The position numbers were made by a program, and so were the translations under genes. A stretch of 41,035 bases of DNA from NCBI GenBank assembly GCA_036510875.1, contig DATCDE010000141.1, positions 1 to 41,035 of the forward strand, read 5' to 3'. Below the pieces are notes generated by a model. That model was not told where the DNA came from and ran no database searches. It saw only the letters and a program-made list of their open reading frames with translations. This document shows, piece after piece, positions 1-8,133 of this stretch (positions are counted from its first letter, which is position 1; every line of letters begins with the position of its first letter). This stretch comes from Actinomycetes bacterium. GTDB taxonomy: Bacteria; Actinomycetota; Actinomycetes; Prado026.

Positions 1-138
1 CACCTTGGTCGACGCGCTGCCGGTGACCCGCCGGACCATCCAGGTACCGTCTGGCCCCTCCTCGGGCAGCTCGGCGGACAGCCCTGCGGAGAGCTCGGGC
101 ACCTCGTCCGTGCGGCGCCGGTTCGACCGCGGGCTCAC
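1..138 (-). CDS. Conserved actinobacterial small protein, N-terminal fragment (cut by window edge)
   Basis: Only the first 46 codons lie in the window, starting with GTG at 138 and read leftwards. The peptide begins VSPRSNRRRTDEVPEL and ends GTWMVRRVTGSASTK. The pattern W-x-V-R-x-V-x-G-x-x-x-x-K after a basic, disordered start resembles the opening of a small actinobacterial protein often labelled 'ATP/GTP-binding protein', which continues into a CxxC zinc-ribbon-like segment (YRCPGC). That part lies outside the window, so the identification is tentative. A TAGAGT hexamer at 145-150 lies six bases before the GTG, the leaderless arrangement seen at many starts in this window, and this supports the start. 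It is divergent from the threonine aldolase gene. Function unknown. Confidence 0.5.
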   Translation of the reverse strand, partial: MSPRSNRRRTDEVPELSAGLSAELPEEGPDGTWMVRRVTGSASTKV

Positions 139-144
139 CCGTCC

Positions 145-150
145 ACTCTA
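145..150 (-). promoter_or_regulatory. Leaderless -10 box (TAGAGT) for the gene at 1-138
   Basis: On the minus strand TAGAGT is followed by GGACGG and then the GTG start. The six-base spacing would put the transcription start at or next to the start codon. No convincing -35 was seen. Confidence 0.45.
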
Positions 151-171
151 GGCGTCGTCGGTGCGGGCAAG

Positions 172-1215
172 ATGGACGGCGTGCACCTGTTTGCCAGCGA
201 CAACTCCGCAGGAGTCCACCCAGCCGTCCTCGCCGCGCTCGCCTCGGCCAACGAGGGCCATGCCCTGGCCTACGGGGCGGACCCGTGGACCGAGCGGGCC
301 ACCGCGGCCTTCCGGGACCTCCTCGGCGACGTCGAGGTGCTGTTCGTCTGGGGTGGCACCGGCGGCAACGTGGTGGGCCTGCAGACCCTGCTGGGGCCGC
401 AGCACGCGGTGATCTGCCCGGAGTCGGCCCACATCAACGTCGACGAGTGCGGGGCGCCGGAGCGGTTCACCGGCTGCAAGCTGGTCGACCTGCCGGTGGA
501 CGACGGCAAGCTGCGCCCCGAGCAGGTCGTCCAGCAGCTGCACGCAATGGGCGACCAGCACCATGTGCAGCCGCGGGTGGTGTCGGTCACCCAGTCCACC
601 GAGCTCGGCACCGTGTACTCCCCCGACGAGATGGCCGCGCTGGCCGAGGTCGCGCACGCCCACGGGATGTACCTGCACGTCGACGGGGCCCGCGTCGCCA
701 ACGCGGCTGCCACGCTCGGCGGCGACGTCCGGTCCGTCACCGCGGACGCCGGGGTCGACGTGCTCACCTTCGGCGGCACCAAGAACGGCGCCATGTACGG
801 CGAGGCGGTCGTGTGGTTCGACCCCGAGCTGGCCCGCTCCGCCCGGTTCCTGCGCAAGCAGGCAGGCCAGCTGCCCTCGAAGACCCGCTACGTGGCGGCC
901 CAGTTCGAGGCGCTGCTCACCGACGGCCTGTGGCTGGCCAACGCGGGCAACGCCAACCGGATGGCCGGGCGGCTGGTCGACGGCGTCCGCGACATCCCCG
1001 GCGTCGACCTGCTGCGCCAGCCCGAGGTCAACGGGGTCTTCGCCCGCGTGCCCAAGGACGCGATCGCCCCGCTGCAGGCGGCGTCACCGTTCTACGTCTG
1101 GGACGAGGCGACCGGCGCGGTGCGCTGGATGTGCTCCTGGGACACCACCGACGCGGACGTCGACGCGTTCGTCGCCGGCGTCCGCTCAGTGCTCGTCGGC
1201 GGTCAGCGCTCGTAG
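172..1215 (+). CDS. Low-specificity L-threonine aldolase family, PLP enzyme
   Basis: The 347-residue protein has the fold-type I PLP layout of the threonine aldolase / beta-eliminating lyase family. These enzymes cleave L-threonine or L-allo-threonine to glycine and acetaldehyde in the cytosol. Visible landmarks are GGTGGNVVGL (about 61-70), the SAHINVDECGAPE loop (85-97), the PLP-ring aspartate in LHVDGARVANA (D171) and the probable Schiff-base lysine in FGGTKNGAMYGE (K204). The ATG at 172 is the first usable in-frame start and gives an N-terminus (VHLFASDNSAGVHP) that aligns with the family. Its TAG stop lies inside the last codons of the convergent dehydrogenase gene, a 13-bp 3' overlap with no room for a terminator. 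Substrate range cannot be read from sequence; a related aldolase or amino acid lyase is possible. Confidence 0.85.
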   Translation: MDGVHLFASDNSAGVHPAVLAALASANEGHALAYGADPWTERATAAFRDLLGDVEVLFVWGGTGGNVVGLQTLLGPQHAVICPESAHINVDECGAPERFTGCKLVDLPVDDGKLRPEQVVQQLHAMGDQHHVQPRVVSVTQSTELGTVYSPDEMAALAEVAHAHGMYLHVDGARVANAAATLGGDVRSVTADAGVDVLTFGGTKNGAMYGEAVVWFDPELARSARFLRKQAGQLPSKTRYVAAQFEALLTDGLWLANAGNANRMAGRLVDGVRDIPGVDLLRQPEVNGVFARVPKDAIAPLQAASPFYVWDEATGAVRWMCSWDTTDADVDAFVAGVRSVLVGGQRS

Positions 1216-2981
1216 ACCCGGAAGCCGCGCCCGGTCTTGCGGCCCAGGTACCCCGCGGTGACCAGGTGCTCGAGCAGCGGCGCCGGGGCGAACCCGCGCT
1301 CGCGGAACTCCCGGTACAGCGTGGTCTGGATGGCCAGCGACACGTCGAGGCCGACGACGTCGAGCAGCTCGAACGGGCCCATCGGGTAGCCGCAGCCGAC
1401 CTTCATGGCGGTGTCGATGTCGTCGGCGGTGGCGTAGTGCGCCTCGAGCATCCGCACCGCGTCGTTGAGGTAGGGGAACAGCAGCGCGTTGACGATGAAG
1501 CCGGCCCGGTCAGCGCAGCTGACCGCGTGCTTGCCCAGCTGCTGGCACACGGCCTTGGCCGTCGCGGTGACGTCCGCCGCGGTACTGACCGTCGAGACGA
1601 TCTCCACCAGCTTCATCACCGGCGCCGGGTTGAAGAAGTGCATGCCCACGACGTCGTTCGGGCGCCGGGTCGCCGCGGCGCACTCGATCACCGGCAGGCT
1701 GGACGTCGTTGTGGCCAGCACGGCGCCCGGCTTGACGATGTCGTCCAGCGCCGCGAACAGGGTCTGCTTGACGGCGAGGTCCTCGACCACCGCCTCGACG
1801 ACGAGGTCGACGTCAGCGAGGTCGTCCAGCCGGCTGGTGCCGCTGACCCGCGCCATCGTGGCGTCCCGGTCCTCCTCGGTGAGCTTGCCGCGGGCGATGC
1901 CCTTGTCCAGCGAGCGCGCCAGCGCGGCCTGCACCGTGGCGACCTTGGCGTCGGATCGGGCCACGAACACGGTGTCGTACCCGGCCTTGGCGAACACCTC
2001 GATCATGCCGGTGGCCATCGTCCCGGAGCCGACCACGCCGACCCGTCGGACCGGGCGGGCGCCGTCCGTGCCGTCGCCGTCCGTCGGCGTGATCTTGTCG
2101 GCGACCACGGTCGGCGAGTTTGGCGCGTCATAGGTGTAGAAGCCGCGGCCGGACTTCCGGCCGAGCATCCCGGCCGTGACCATCTGCTTGAGCAGCGGGT
2201 TGGGCGCGTGCAGCCGGTCCCGGCCCTGCCGGTACATCGTGTCCAGGATCTCGTAGGCCGTGTCCAGCCCGATCAGGTCAAGCAGCGCCAGCGGGCCCAT
2301 GGGGTAGCCGGTGCCCAGCCGCATGGCCGCGTCGATGTCCTCGCGGGTGGCGTAGCGCGACTCGTACATCGAGACCGCGTGGTTGAGGTAGCCGAAGAGC
2401 AGGGCGTTGGCGATGAAGCCGGCCTTGTCCCCCACGACGACCGGCATCTTGCCTAGCTGCTCGGCGAAGTCCTTGAGGTCGGCCAGCACCGACTCGTCGG
2501 TCACCACGGTGCCGATGACCTCGACCAGCTTGAGGACCGTCGCCGGGTTGAAGAAGTGCATCCCGACGACCCTGGACGGTCGGTTCGTCGAGACCGACAG
2601 CTCGGTGACCGACAACGAGGACGTGTTCGTCGCGAGGATGGTGTCCGGGGGCGTCACGGCGTCCAGGCTGGCGAAGATCGACCGCTTGAGGTCCAGGTTC
2701 TCCGGGACCGCCTCGACGACCAGCTCGACGTCCTTGAGGTCGTCCACCGAGGTGGTGAACGTAACCCGCCCAAGGAGGGCCTGCTTGTCCTCCCCGGACA
2801 TCTTCCCGCGGGACACCGCCCGGCCGGTGGACACCTCCAGGTGCGCCCGGCCACGGTCCAGCGCCGCGTCGTCGCGCTCGACGCCCACCACCGTGAGCCC
2901 GTTGCGGGCGAACACCTCGACGATCCCGGCACCCATGGTGCCGAGCCCGACGACCCCGACCGAGGAGAAAACGCGCGCCAT
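1203..2981 (-). CDS. Tandem 3-hydroxyacyl-CoA (3-hydroxybutyryl-CoA) dehydrogenase, two full copies in one chain
   Basis: The 592-residue protein consists of two complete 3-hydroxyacyl-CoA dehydrogenase units, about 1-285 and 312-592, joined by a short acidic/Gly linker. Each unit has a Rossmann domain and an all-helical C-terminal domain. Copy 1 has GLGTMG (12-17), H142 in GMHFFNP, E154 and N192 in AGFIANALL. Copy 2 has GSGTMA (318-323), H448, E460 and N498. Both end in LGRK(S/T)GRGF. The His/Glu/Asn set is intact in both copies, so both could oxidise 3-hydroxyacyl-CoA to 3-oxoacyl-CoA. The copies differ at the cofactor pocket: E35 in copy 1 is replaced by A341-R342-S343 in copy 2. The ATG at 2981 is preferred because GGGAAGG lies eight bases before it; the in-frame ATG at 3005 has no ribosome site. 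Divergent from the aldehyde dehydrogenase across 87 bp. Confidence 0.9.
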   Translation of the reverse strand: MARVFSSVGVVGLGTMGAGIVEVFARNGLTVVGVERDDAALDRGRAHLEVSTGRAVSRGKMSGEDKQALLGRVTFTTSVDDLKDVELVVEAVPENLDLKRSIFASLDAVTPPDTILATNTSSLSVTELSVSTNRPSRVVGMHFFNPATVLKLVEVIGTVVTDESVLADLKDFAEQLGKMPVVVGDKAGFIANALLFGYLNHAVSMYESRYATREDIDAAMRLGTGYPMGPLALLDLIGLDTAYEILDTMYRQGRDRLHAPNPLLKQMVTAGMLGRKSGRGFYTYDAPNSPTVVADKITPTDGDGTDGARPVRRVGVVGSGTMATGMIEVFAKAGYDTVFVARSDAKVATVQAALARSLDKGIARGKLTEEDRDATMARVSGTSRLDDLADVDLVVEAVVEDLAVKQTLFAALDDIVKPGAVLATTTSSLPVIECAAATRRPNDVVGMHFFNPAPVMKLVEIVSTVSTAADVTATAKAVCQQLGKHAVSCADRAGFIVNALLFPYLNDAVRMLEAHYATADDIDTAMKVGCGYPMGPFELLDVVGLDVSLAIQTTLYREFRERGFAPAPLLEHLVTAGYLGRKTGRGFRVYER

Positions 2982-3068
2982 CTCATCCGCCTTCCCGGTG
3001 ACCATCTGCTCATCAGTGTTCCAGACTGGTCGCATCGTCCCCGACCCGACCCGACCCCGGAGGCTCCC

Positions 3069-4574
3069 GTGACCCTGGCCGACGACCGCCGCACGCTGGA
3101 CACATTCCCGTCGCTGGACCCCGCGACCGGTGAGGAGATCGCCAGCTGGCCGGTGCACGACGAGCAGGCCGTGCGCGAGGCAGTGGACCGCGCCCGGGTG
3201 GCGGCCCAGTGGTGGGTCGACCTCGGCTACCGGGGCCGGGCCGAGCGGCTGCAGGAGTGGAAGGGGGTCGTGACCCGCCGGATGGCCCAGCTGGCCCAGC
3301 TGATGCACCGGGAGAACGGCAAGCCGGTCGACGACGCGATCCTGGAGATCATCATCGCGATCGACCACATCAACTGGGCGGCCAAGCACGCGCCCAGGGT
3401 GCTCGGCCCGCGCAAGGTCCGCCCAAGCCTGCTGTCGGCGAACCAGCAGGCCTGGCTGGAGTACCAGCCGCTCGGCGTGGTCGGGGTGATCGGGCCGTGG
3501 AACTACCCGGTGTTCACCCCGCTGGGGTCGATCACCTACGCGCTGGCGGCCGGCAACGCCGTCGTCTTCAAGCCGTCGGAGTACACCCCCGGGATCGGCG
3601 CCTGGCTGGTGGACGCGTTCACCCAGGTGGTGCCCGAGCAGCCGGTGCTGCAGCTGGTGACCGGCTTCGGGGCCACCGGGGCGGCCCTGTGCAGCTCCGG
3701 AGTGGCGAAGGTCGCCTTCACCGGCTCGACCGCGACCGGGCGCAAGGTGATGGCCGAGTGCGCCAAGACCCTCACGCCGGTGCTCATCGAGTGCGGCGGC
3801 AAGGACGCCCTCATCGTGGACGCCGACGCCGACCTCGACGCCGCCGCGGACGCTGCAGCCTGGGGCGGGATGTCCAACGCCGGGCAGACCTGCGTGGGCA
3901 TCGAGCGGGTGTACGTCGCGGACGCCGTCTACGACTCGTTCGTCGAGAAGCTGGTGCACAAGGTGCGGGACCTGCGCCCCGGCTCGGACGCCAGCGCGTC
4001 CTACGGGCCGATCACCATGCCGGCGCAGGTGGACATCATCCGGCGGCACATCGAGGACGCCATCGCCACCGGCGGCCGGGCGGTGGTCGGCGGGATCGAG
4101 TCGGTGCGGGCGCCCTACGTCGACCCCGTCGTCCTGCTCGACGTCCCCGAGGACTCCGCGGCCGTGACCGAGGAGACGTTCGGCCCGACCCTGTCGGTGA
4201 CCCGGGTGCAGGACGCCGACGAGGGCGTGGACCGGGCCAACGCGTCGTCCTACGGCCTGGGCGCGGCCGTGTTCTCCAAGCGCCGGGGCATGGAGCTGGC
4301 CCGGCGGATCCGCTCGGGCATGACCTCGGTGAACGCGCCGCTGTCCTTCGCATTCGTGCCGGCGCTGCCGTTCGGCGGCATCGCCGACTCCGGGTTCGGC
4401 CGGATCCACGGAGCGGACGGGCTCAAGGAGTTCAGCCGGGCCAAGGCGATCACCCGCCAGCGGTTCGCGCTGCCGATGCCGCTCACGTCGTTCGACCGCA
4501 CGCCCGAGTCAGTGGAGATGATCGTCAAGGTGGTCACCGCCCTCCACGGCAAGCGCCGCCGCCTCCGCCCCTGA
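3069..4574 (+). CDS. NAD(P)-dependent aldehyde dehydrogenase
   Basis: The 501-residue protein is a typical ALDH-superfamily enzyme oxidising an aldehyde to the acid with NAD(P). It contains GPWNYP with the oxyanion asparagine N145, VVFKPSEYTP with K168, the cofactor loop FTGSTATG (about 217-224), the general base E241 in IECGGKDAL and the nucleophile C275 in NAGQTCVG. The GTG at 3069 is chosen because GGAGG lies five bases upstream and the protein then starts just before the conserved DPATGEEIASWPV segment. A stop-free upstream extension is only codon-composition shadow. It is divergent from the tandem dehydrogenase and convergent with the GMC oxidoreductase, which could supply an aldehyde. 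The true substrate is unknown; betaine-aldehyde, semialdehyde and aromatic aldehyde dehydrogenases look alike at this level. Confidence 0.9.
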   Translation: MTLADDRRTLDTFPSLDPATGEEIASWPVHDEQAVREAVDRARVAAQWWVDLGYRGRAERLQEWKGVVTRRMAQLAQLMHRENGKPVDDAILEIIIAIDHINWAAKHAPRVLGPRKVRPSLLSANQQAWLEYQPLGVVGVIGPWNYPVFTPLGSITYALAAGNAVVFKPSEYTPGIGAWLVDAFTQVVPEQPVLQLVTGFGATGAALCSSGVAKVAFTGSTATGRKVMAECAKTLTPVLIECGGKDALIVDADADLDAAADAAAWGGMSNAGQTCVGIERVYVADAVYDSFVEKLVHKVRDLRPGSDASASYGPITMPAQVDIIRRHIEDAIATGGRAVVGGIESVRAPYVDPVVLLDVPEDSAAVTEETFGPTLSVTRVQDADEGVDRANASSYGLGAAVFSKRRGMELARRIRSGMTSVNAPLSFAFVPALPFGGIADSGFGRIHGADGLKEFSRAKAITRQRFALPMPLTSFDRTPESVEMIVKVVTALHGKRRRLRP

Positions 4575-4579
4575 CTCCC

Positions 4580-4601
4580 ACCCCCTTCGTATGAAGGGGG
4601 T
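4580..4601. terminator. Bidirectional hairpin (9-bp perfect stem) between convergent genes; member of a dispersed palindrome family
   Basis: ACCCCCTTC at 4580-4588 pairs perfectly with GAAGGGGGT at 4593-4601 around a GTAT loop. It starts five bases after the aldehyde dehydrogenase stop, and its last base is the first base of the GMC stop triplet. No T tract follows. The core GTATGAAGGGG resembles hairpins at 16801 and 37718. Confidence 0.65.
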
Positions 4602-6196
4602 CACGCGAGAGGGGGGTGGGCCAGGATCAGGTCGGCCGCCTTCTCGGCCAGCGCGATCGTCGGGGCGTTGGTGTTGCCCCGCGGCACCCTGGGCATGATC
4701 GAGGCGTCGACCACGCGCAGGCCGTCCACCCCGCGCACCCGGCACTCGAGATCGACCACCGAGTCGTCTCCCACGCCCATCGCGCAGGTGCCCACCGGGT
4801 GGTACAGCGTCGCGCTCCAGCGGCGCACGTGCTCGCGCAGGTCGTCGGGGCTGAACGCGTCCGGGCCCGGCAGGAGCTCCTGGTCCAGGAACGGCCCCAG
4901 CGGGCCCACGGCGGCGATCTCCCTGGCCATCCGGACCCCTGCCGTCAGCGCCTCGAGGTCCTCGTCCGCGGTGAGGTAGCCCGCGTCGATCGACGGTCGC
5001 CACCGAGGGTCCGCGGACGCCAGCCGCAGCCGTCCCGAGCTCGCCACGGACACCAGGGTCGGACCCACCGTGAAGCCCGGGCCAGGGGGCTCGCCGAGCC
5101 CGTGGTCGACGAACGCCGCGGCGGCCACGTGGAACTGGACGTCCGGAGCCGGCAGGTCGGCCCGGGTCCGCACGAAGGCGCAGGACTCGGCCACCGTGGA
5201 GGCGAACGGACCCCGCCTGGTGGCCTGCCAGCGCAGCAGCTGGCCCACCGTCTCGTGGTCGTGGAGCGAGGTGGTGCCCCGGGTCAGCCAGACGACCGGC
5301 GTCGCGAGGTGGTCCTGCAGGTTGCCGCCCACACCAGGCAGGTCCGACACCACCGGCAGCCCCAGCTCACGCAGGTGCGGAGCGGGCCCGATGCCCGAGA
5401 GCATGAGCAGTTGCGGGCTGTTTACCGCGCCGCCGGAGAGGATCACCTCCGCGTCGGCCTCCGCGCGGTGCTCCGCACCGTCGTGCAGCCAAGTCGCCGC
5501 GACCGCCCGGCCGCCCTCGACGACCACCCCGGTCGCCAGCGCGTCCGTCACCAGCGTCACCCCGCCCGTGGCCAGCGCCGGACGCAGGTAGGCGCTGGCC
5601 GCCGACCAGCGAGCCCCCCGCCGCTGGGTCGCCTGGAAGAAGCCGGCGCCGTCCTGGGTGGCCCCGTTGAAGTCGTCGTTGCGCGGCAGCCCGAAGGCGA
5701 CCGCCGACTCCACGAACGCCCGGGTGAGGTCGTGGCGGTAGCGCAGGTCCTCGACCCGCAACGGGCCCCCGACCCCGTGGTAGGCCGAGGCCCCCCGCTC
5801 GTTGTCCTCAGCCCGCTTGAAGTACGGCAGCAGCTCGGAGTACCCCCAGCCGGCACAGCCCAGGTCGTCGCGCCAGGTGTCGTAGTCGAGCGCGTTCCCG
5901 CGGACGTAGAGCTGGGCGTTGATGGACGACGACCCGCCCGCCACCTTGCCGCGCGGCCAGTACAGCCGGCGCCCGAGCAGGTGCTTCTGCTCGACGGTGG
6001 TGTAGTCCCAGTCGACCTGCGTCTTGAACAGGTTCGGGAAGCCGGCCGGGATCTTGATCATGTCGATCCCGGCGTCGTCGCCCCCCGCCTCCAGCACGAG
6101 CACCGAGGCGCCGCTCTCGGCCAGCCGGTAGGCCAGCACGCACCCGGCGCTGCCCGCCCCGACGATCACGTAGTCGTAGGTCCGCCGCTCGTCCAT
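4601..6196 (-). CDS. GMC-family FAD oxidoreductase (choline/alcohol dehydrogenase type)
   Basis: The 531-residue protein belongs to the glucose-methanol-choline oxidoreductases. The FAD dinucleotide-binding motif is [17 protein letters not shown] (9-25), with LVLEAGG at the end of strand 2 (34-40). [14 protein letters not shown] (87-100) is the GMC signature 1 region and [16 protein letters not shown] (255-270) is signature 2. The catalytic pair is H466 in [10 protein letters not shown] and N510 in RGNTNAPT. The family oxidises a primary alcohol, such as choline, PEG or alkanols, to the aldehyde. ATG 6196 is chosen because a TAGCGT box ends seven bases upstream and the flavin motif follows at residue 9; a longer version from 6277 would run into nucS. 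Convergent with the aldehyde dehydrogenase and divergent from nucS. The electron acceptor and substrate cannot be told. Confidence 0.9.
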   Translation of the reverse strand: MDERRTYDYVIVGAGSAGCVLAYRLAESGASVLVLEAGGDDAGIDMIKIPAGFPNLFKTQVDWDYTTVEQKHLLGRRLYWPRGKVAGGSSSINAQLYVRGNALDYDTWRDDLGCAGWGYSELLPYFKRAEDNERGASAYHGVGGPLRVEDLRYRHDLTRAFVESAVAFGLPRNDDFNGATQDGAGFFQATQRRGARWSAASAYLRPALATGGVTLVTDALATGVVVEGGRAVAATWLHDGAEHRAEADAEVILSGGAVNSPQLLMLSGIGPAPHLRELGLPVVSDLPGVGGNLQDHLATPVVWLTRGTTSLHDHETVGQLLRWQATRRGPFASTVAESCAFVRTRADLPAPDVQFHVAAAAFVDHGLGEPPGPGFTVGPTLVSVASSGRLRLASADPRWRPSIDAGYLTADEDLEALTAGVRMAREIAAVGPLGPFLDQELLPGPDAFSPDDLREHVRRWSATLYHPVGTCAMGVGDDSVVDLECRVRGVDGLRVVDASIMPRVPRGNTNAPTIALAEKAADLILAHPPLA

Positions 6197-6203
6197 CCCC
6201 GAA

Positions 6204-6209
6204 ACGCTA
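6204..6209 (-). promoter_or_regulatory. Leaderless -10 box (TAGCGT) for the GMC oxidoreductase
   Basis: The minus strand reads TAGCGT, seven bases (TTCGGGG), then the ATG at 6196. There is no separate ribosome site, which fits leaderless translation. Confidence 0.45.
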
Positions 6210-6250
6210 GCCGGGGTGGCGCCGGTCGGCAGCCGGATCCGGACGTCGAC

Positions 6251-6256
6251 TACGGT
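6251..6256 (+). promoter_or_regulatory. Leaderless -10 box (TACGGT) for nucS
   Basis: TACGGT is followed by seven bases and the GTG start of nucS at 6264. With the opposing box at 6204-6209 it forms a compact divergent promoter of 67 bp. Confidence 0.5.
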
Positions 6257-6263
6257 GCCCTGC

Positions 6264-6938
6264 GTGCGGCTCGTCATCGCCCGGTGCAGCGTCGACTACG
6301 TCGGCCGGCTCACCGCCCACCTGCCCAGCGCCACCCGGCTGCTGCTGGTCAAGGCGGACGGCTCGGTCTCCATCCACGCCGACGACCGCGCCTACAAGCC
6401 GCTTAACTGGATGAGCCCACCCTGCACCACCCGCGAGGACGTCGACGACGCCGGCGCCGGCACCTGGACGGTCGTCAACAAGGCCGCCGAGCAGCTGGTG
6501 ATCACGATCGAGGAGGTGCTGCACGACTCGGCCCACGAGCTGGGCGTCGACCCCGGCCTGGTCAAGGACGGCGTCGAGGCGCACCTGCAGCACCTGCTGG
6601 CCACCCACGTGGAGACCTTCGGCGTCGGCTGGCGGCTGGTCCGCCGGGAGTACCCGACCGCCATCGGCCCGGTCGACCTGCTCTGCCGGGACGCCGCCGG
6701 CGCGACGGTCGCGGTCGAGGTCAAGCGGCGCGGCGAGATGGACGGCGTGGAGCAGCTGACCCGCTACCTCGAGCTGCTCAACCGGGACCCGCTCCTCACG
6801 CCGGTCCGCGGCGTGTTCGCGGCCCAGGAGATCAAGGCGCAGGCCCGGGTCCTGGCCACCGACCGCGGGATCGAGTGCCTGACGGTCGACTACGACGCCC
6901 TGCGCGGGCACGACGACCCCGGCTTGCGGCTGTTCTGA
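6264..6938 (+). CDS. nucS: Mismatch-specific endonuclease NucS (EndoMS)
   Basis: The 224-residue protein matches actinobacterial NucS, which cuts both strands at mismatched bases and carries out the non-canonical mismatch repair of actinobacteria lacking MutS/MutL. The N-terminal dimerisation/DNA-binding half starts [15 protein letters not shown] and contains KPLNWM. The C-terminal nuclease half has the PD-(D/E)xK set D138 (GPVDLL), E152 and K154 ([18 protein letters not shown]). GTG 6264 gives close to the family length (about 226 residues in mycobacteria) and the conserved VRLVIARC start, and it sits seven bases after a TACGGT box. The in-frame ATG at 6216 would add 16 unconserved residues and is rejected. 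NucS is usually coupled to the beta clamp, but no clamp motif can be asserted here. Confidence 0.93.
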   Translation: MRLVIARCSVDYVGRLTAHLPSATRLLLVKADGSVSIHADDRAYKPLNWMSPPCTTREDVDDAGAGTWTVVNKAAEQLVITIEEVLHDSAHELGVDPGLVKDGVEAHLQHLLATHVETFGVGWRLVRREYPTAIGPVDLLCRDAAGATVAVEVKRRGEMDGVEQLTRYLELLNRDPLLTPVRGVFAAQEIKAQARVLATDRGIECLTVDYDALRGHDDPGLRLF

Positions 6939-6954
6939 CAGCGGCTGACGGCGG

Positions 6955-7798
6955 TCACCGCCCCAGCTGCGTGATCTGGACGTCGACGACGAGCCCCCCG
7001 CTCGGCCCACCGGCGTAGATCCCCTTGAGCGGCGGCACGTCGGCGTAGTCACGGCCCCTCGCCACGACGACGTGCGCCGAGCCCACGACCCGGTCGTTCG
7101 TCGGGTCGTGGGCCTGCCACCCGCCGTCCCACACCTCCGGCCAGGCGTGGCTCTCGCCGTGGACCGTCTCCCCGACGGCTCCTGCTCCTGGTGCAAGTAG
7201 CCGGAGACGTACCGGGCCGGGATGCCGACGGCCCGCAGCAACGACAGGGTCGCGTGGGTGAAGTCCTGACACACCCCGAAGCCGGACCCCCAGGCCTCGC
7301 CGGCCGTCGTCGAGACGGTGGTGACCCCGGGCGTGTAGGCGAGCCGGTCCCGGACGATCCCGATGGCGGTGCGCACGGCGTCGGCCGGCCTGGCCGACGC
7401 CTGCAGCCGTTCCACGGCGGCGGCCCGCTCGGCTTCCGTGGCGGCGTCCACGTAGCCGGTGGGGCGCAGGAACTCCGACAGCGGTCGCGCACCGAGACCA
7501 GGTCCGCCCAGCCGACGCCGGGGGCGGCCCGGTGCCCGCCCGGCGTCTCGACCAGGCTGGTGGCCACCACCTCCAGCGCCTCGTGGCTCTCCTGCGTGTC
7601 GAAGGCCTCGACTCACGCGCCCCAGTAGTCGGGGTAGCTGAGGATCGCCGCCCGCGGCTCCACGTGCAGTTCGTGCTGCAGCAGCCGCTGGCCCCCGTCG
7701 TCGAGCCGGGTCATCCGCACCTCGTTGAACGACGCGACCACGGGAGCTGCGTACCGGTACCCGGTCCGGTGGGTGACCTGCAGCAACCGGCCGGCCAT
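6955..7798 (-). pseudogene. Transglutaminase-like cysteine protease-fold protein, broken by a nonsense codon and two frameshifts
   Basis: Read in three frames, this is one bacterial transglutaminase-like protein. The N-terminal beta domain starts MAGRLLQVTHRTGYRY at 7798 and ends at an in-frame TGA (7613-7615) after LSYPDYWGA. The same frame resumes with VEAFDTQESHEALEVVATS. Near 7480 one base is missing and the reading continues as LSEFLRPTGYVD through the core motif GFGVCQDFTHATLSLLRAVG, which holds the catalytic Cys. Near 7175 another base is missing and the end reads GETVHGESHAWPEVWDGGW (catalytic His) and DPTND (catalytic Asp). So the triad residues survive but the chain does not. The ATG overlaps the stop of the alpha-E remnant (TGATG), the usual coupled arrangement. 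Sequencing errors could explain single lesions; three lesions plus the truncated neighbour favour genuine decay. Confidence 0.8.
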
Positions 7799-8019
7799 CA
7801 GTGGCTCCACACGATCGTTCCGGACTGCCGGAAGAAGTCGAAACCCACCGCGTCCGAGGCCCGCCCGGCCGCGGCCTGGGCCCGCTCGGTCAGCCGCTCC
7901 GCCTCGTCCGGCCCGGGGGCCACCGCGAACTCGAGCATCGAGCGCAGCAGGCCCACCTCCCGCAGCAGCTCCCCCGAGTCGGTGTCCCCCAACGCCTGCC
8001 CGGTGGCCTCGGTCACCGT
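7798..8019 (-). pseudogene. C-terminal remnant of an alpha-E (DUF403) domain protein
   Basis: About 73 codons ending at the TGA (7800-7798) read GELLREVGLLRSMLEF, then RASDAVGFDFFRQSGTIVWS. This resembles the end of alpha-E domain proteins, where a helix with LGRLRxxLEF is followed by a DAVxxRYF segment and a terminal W-S. Family members are about 310 residues and sit between a circularly permuted ATP-grasp gene and a transglutaminase gene. Here the downstream transglutaminase is present (also broken), but everything upstream is missing and replaced by the divergent ABC transporter promoter. A GTG near 8016 could still start a short peptide. The match is from memory of the family and covers only the C-terminus, so it is moderately certain. 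Confidence 0.55.
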
Positions 8020-8098
8020 ACGCTTCGACGCCTCGCCGGTTTCGGGCCGGTTGCCGAGGCGTTTCGGATGGACGCCTGACGAACGGGCCGAAGGCCTG

Positions 8099-8127
8099 TT
8101 GACCGAGGCGGCCCGGCCGGACACGAT
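8099..8127 (+). promoter_or_regulatory. Promoter of the ABC exporter: TTGACC, 17-bp spacer, CACGAT
   Basis: A good -35 (TTGACC, 8099-8104) is followed by a 17-base spacer and CACGAT (8122-8127, CANNNT type). Six bases then precede the ATG at 8134, so the transcript is probably leaderless. Confidence 0.55.
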
Positions 8128-8133
8128 CGAGCC

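Noticed and set aside
285-2456. 723-codon plus-strand ORF
   Set aside because: Arg/Gly/Ala-rich shadow of the threonine aldolase and the opposing dehydrogenase; no recognisable motif. The same applies to the other long antisense frames, such as 4616-6406, 18520-20139, 24925-27204 and 30737-32794.
6216-6263. Upstream ATG extension of nucS
   Set aside because: The added 16 residues are not part of the conserved NucS start, and the promoter box at 6251-6256 would fall inside the coding region.
7049-7570. Separate proteins at 7049-7570, 6955-7272 and 7613-7810
   Set aside because: Each is a piece of one transglutaminase-like gene in successive frames. None has its own ribosome site or a complete domain.
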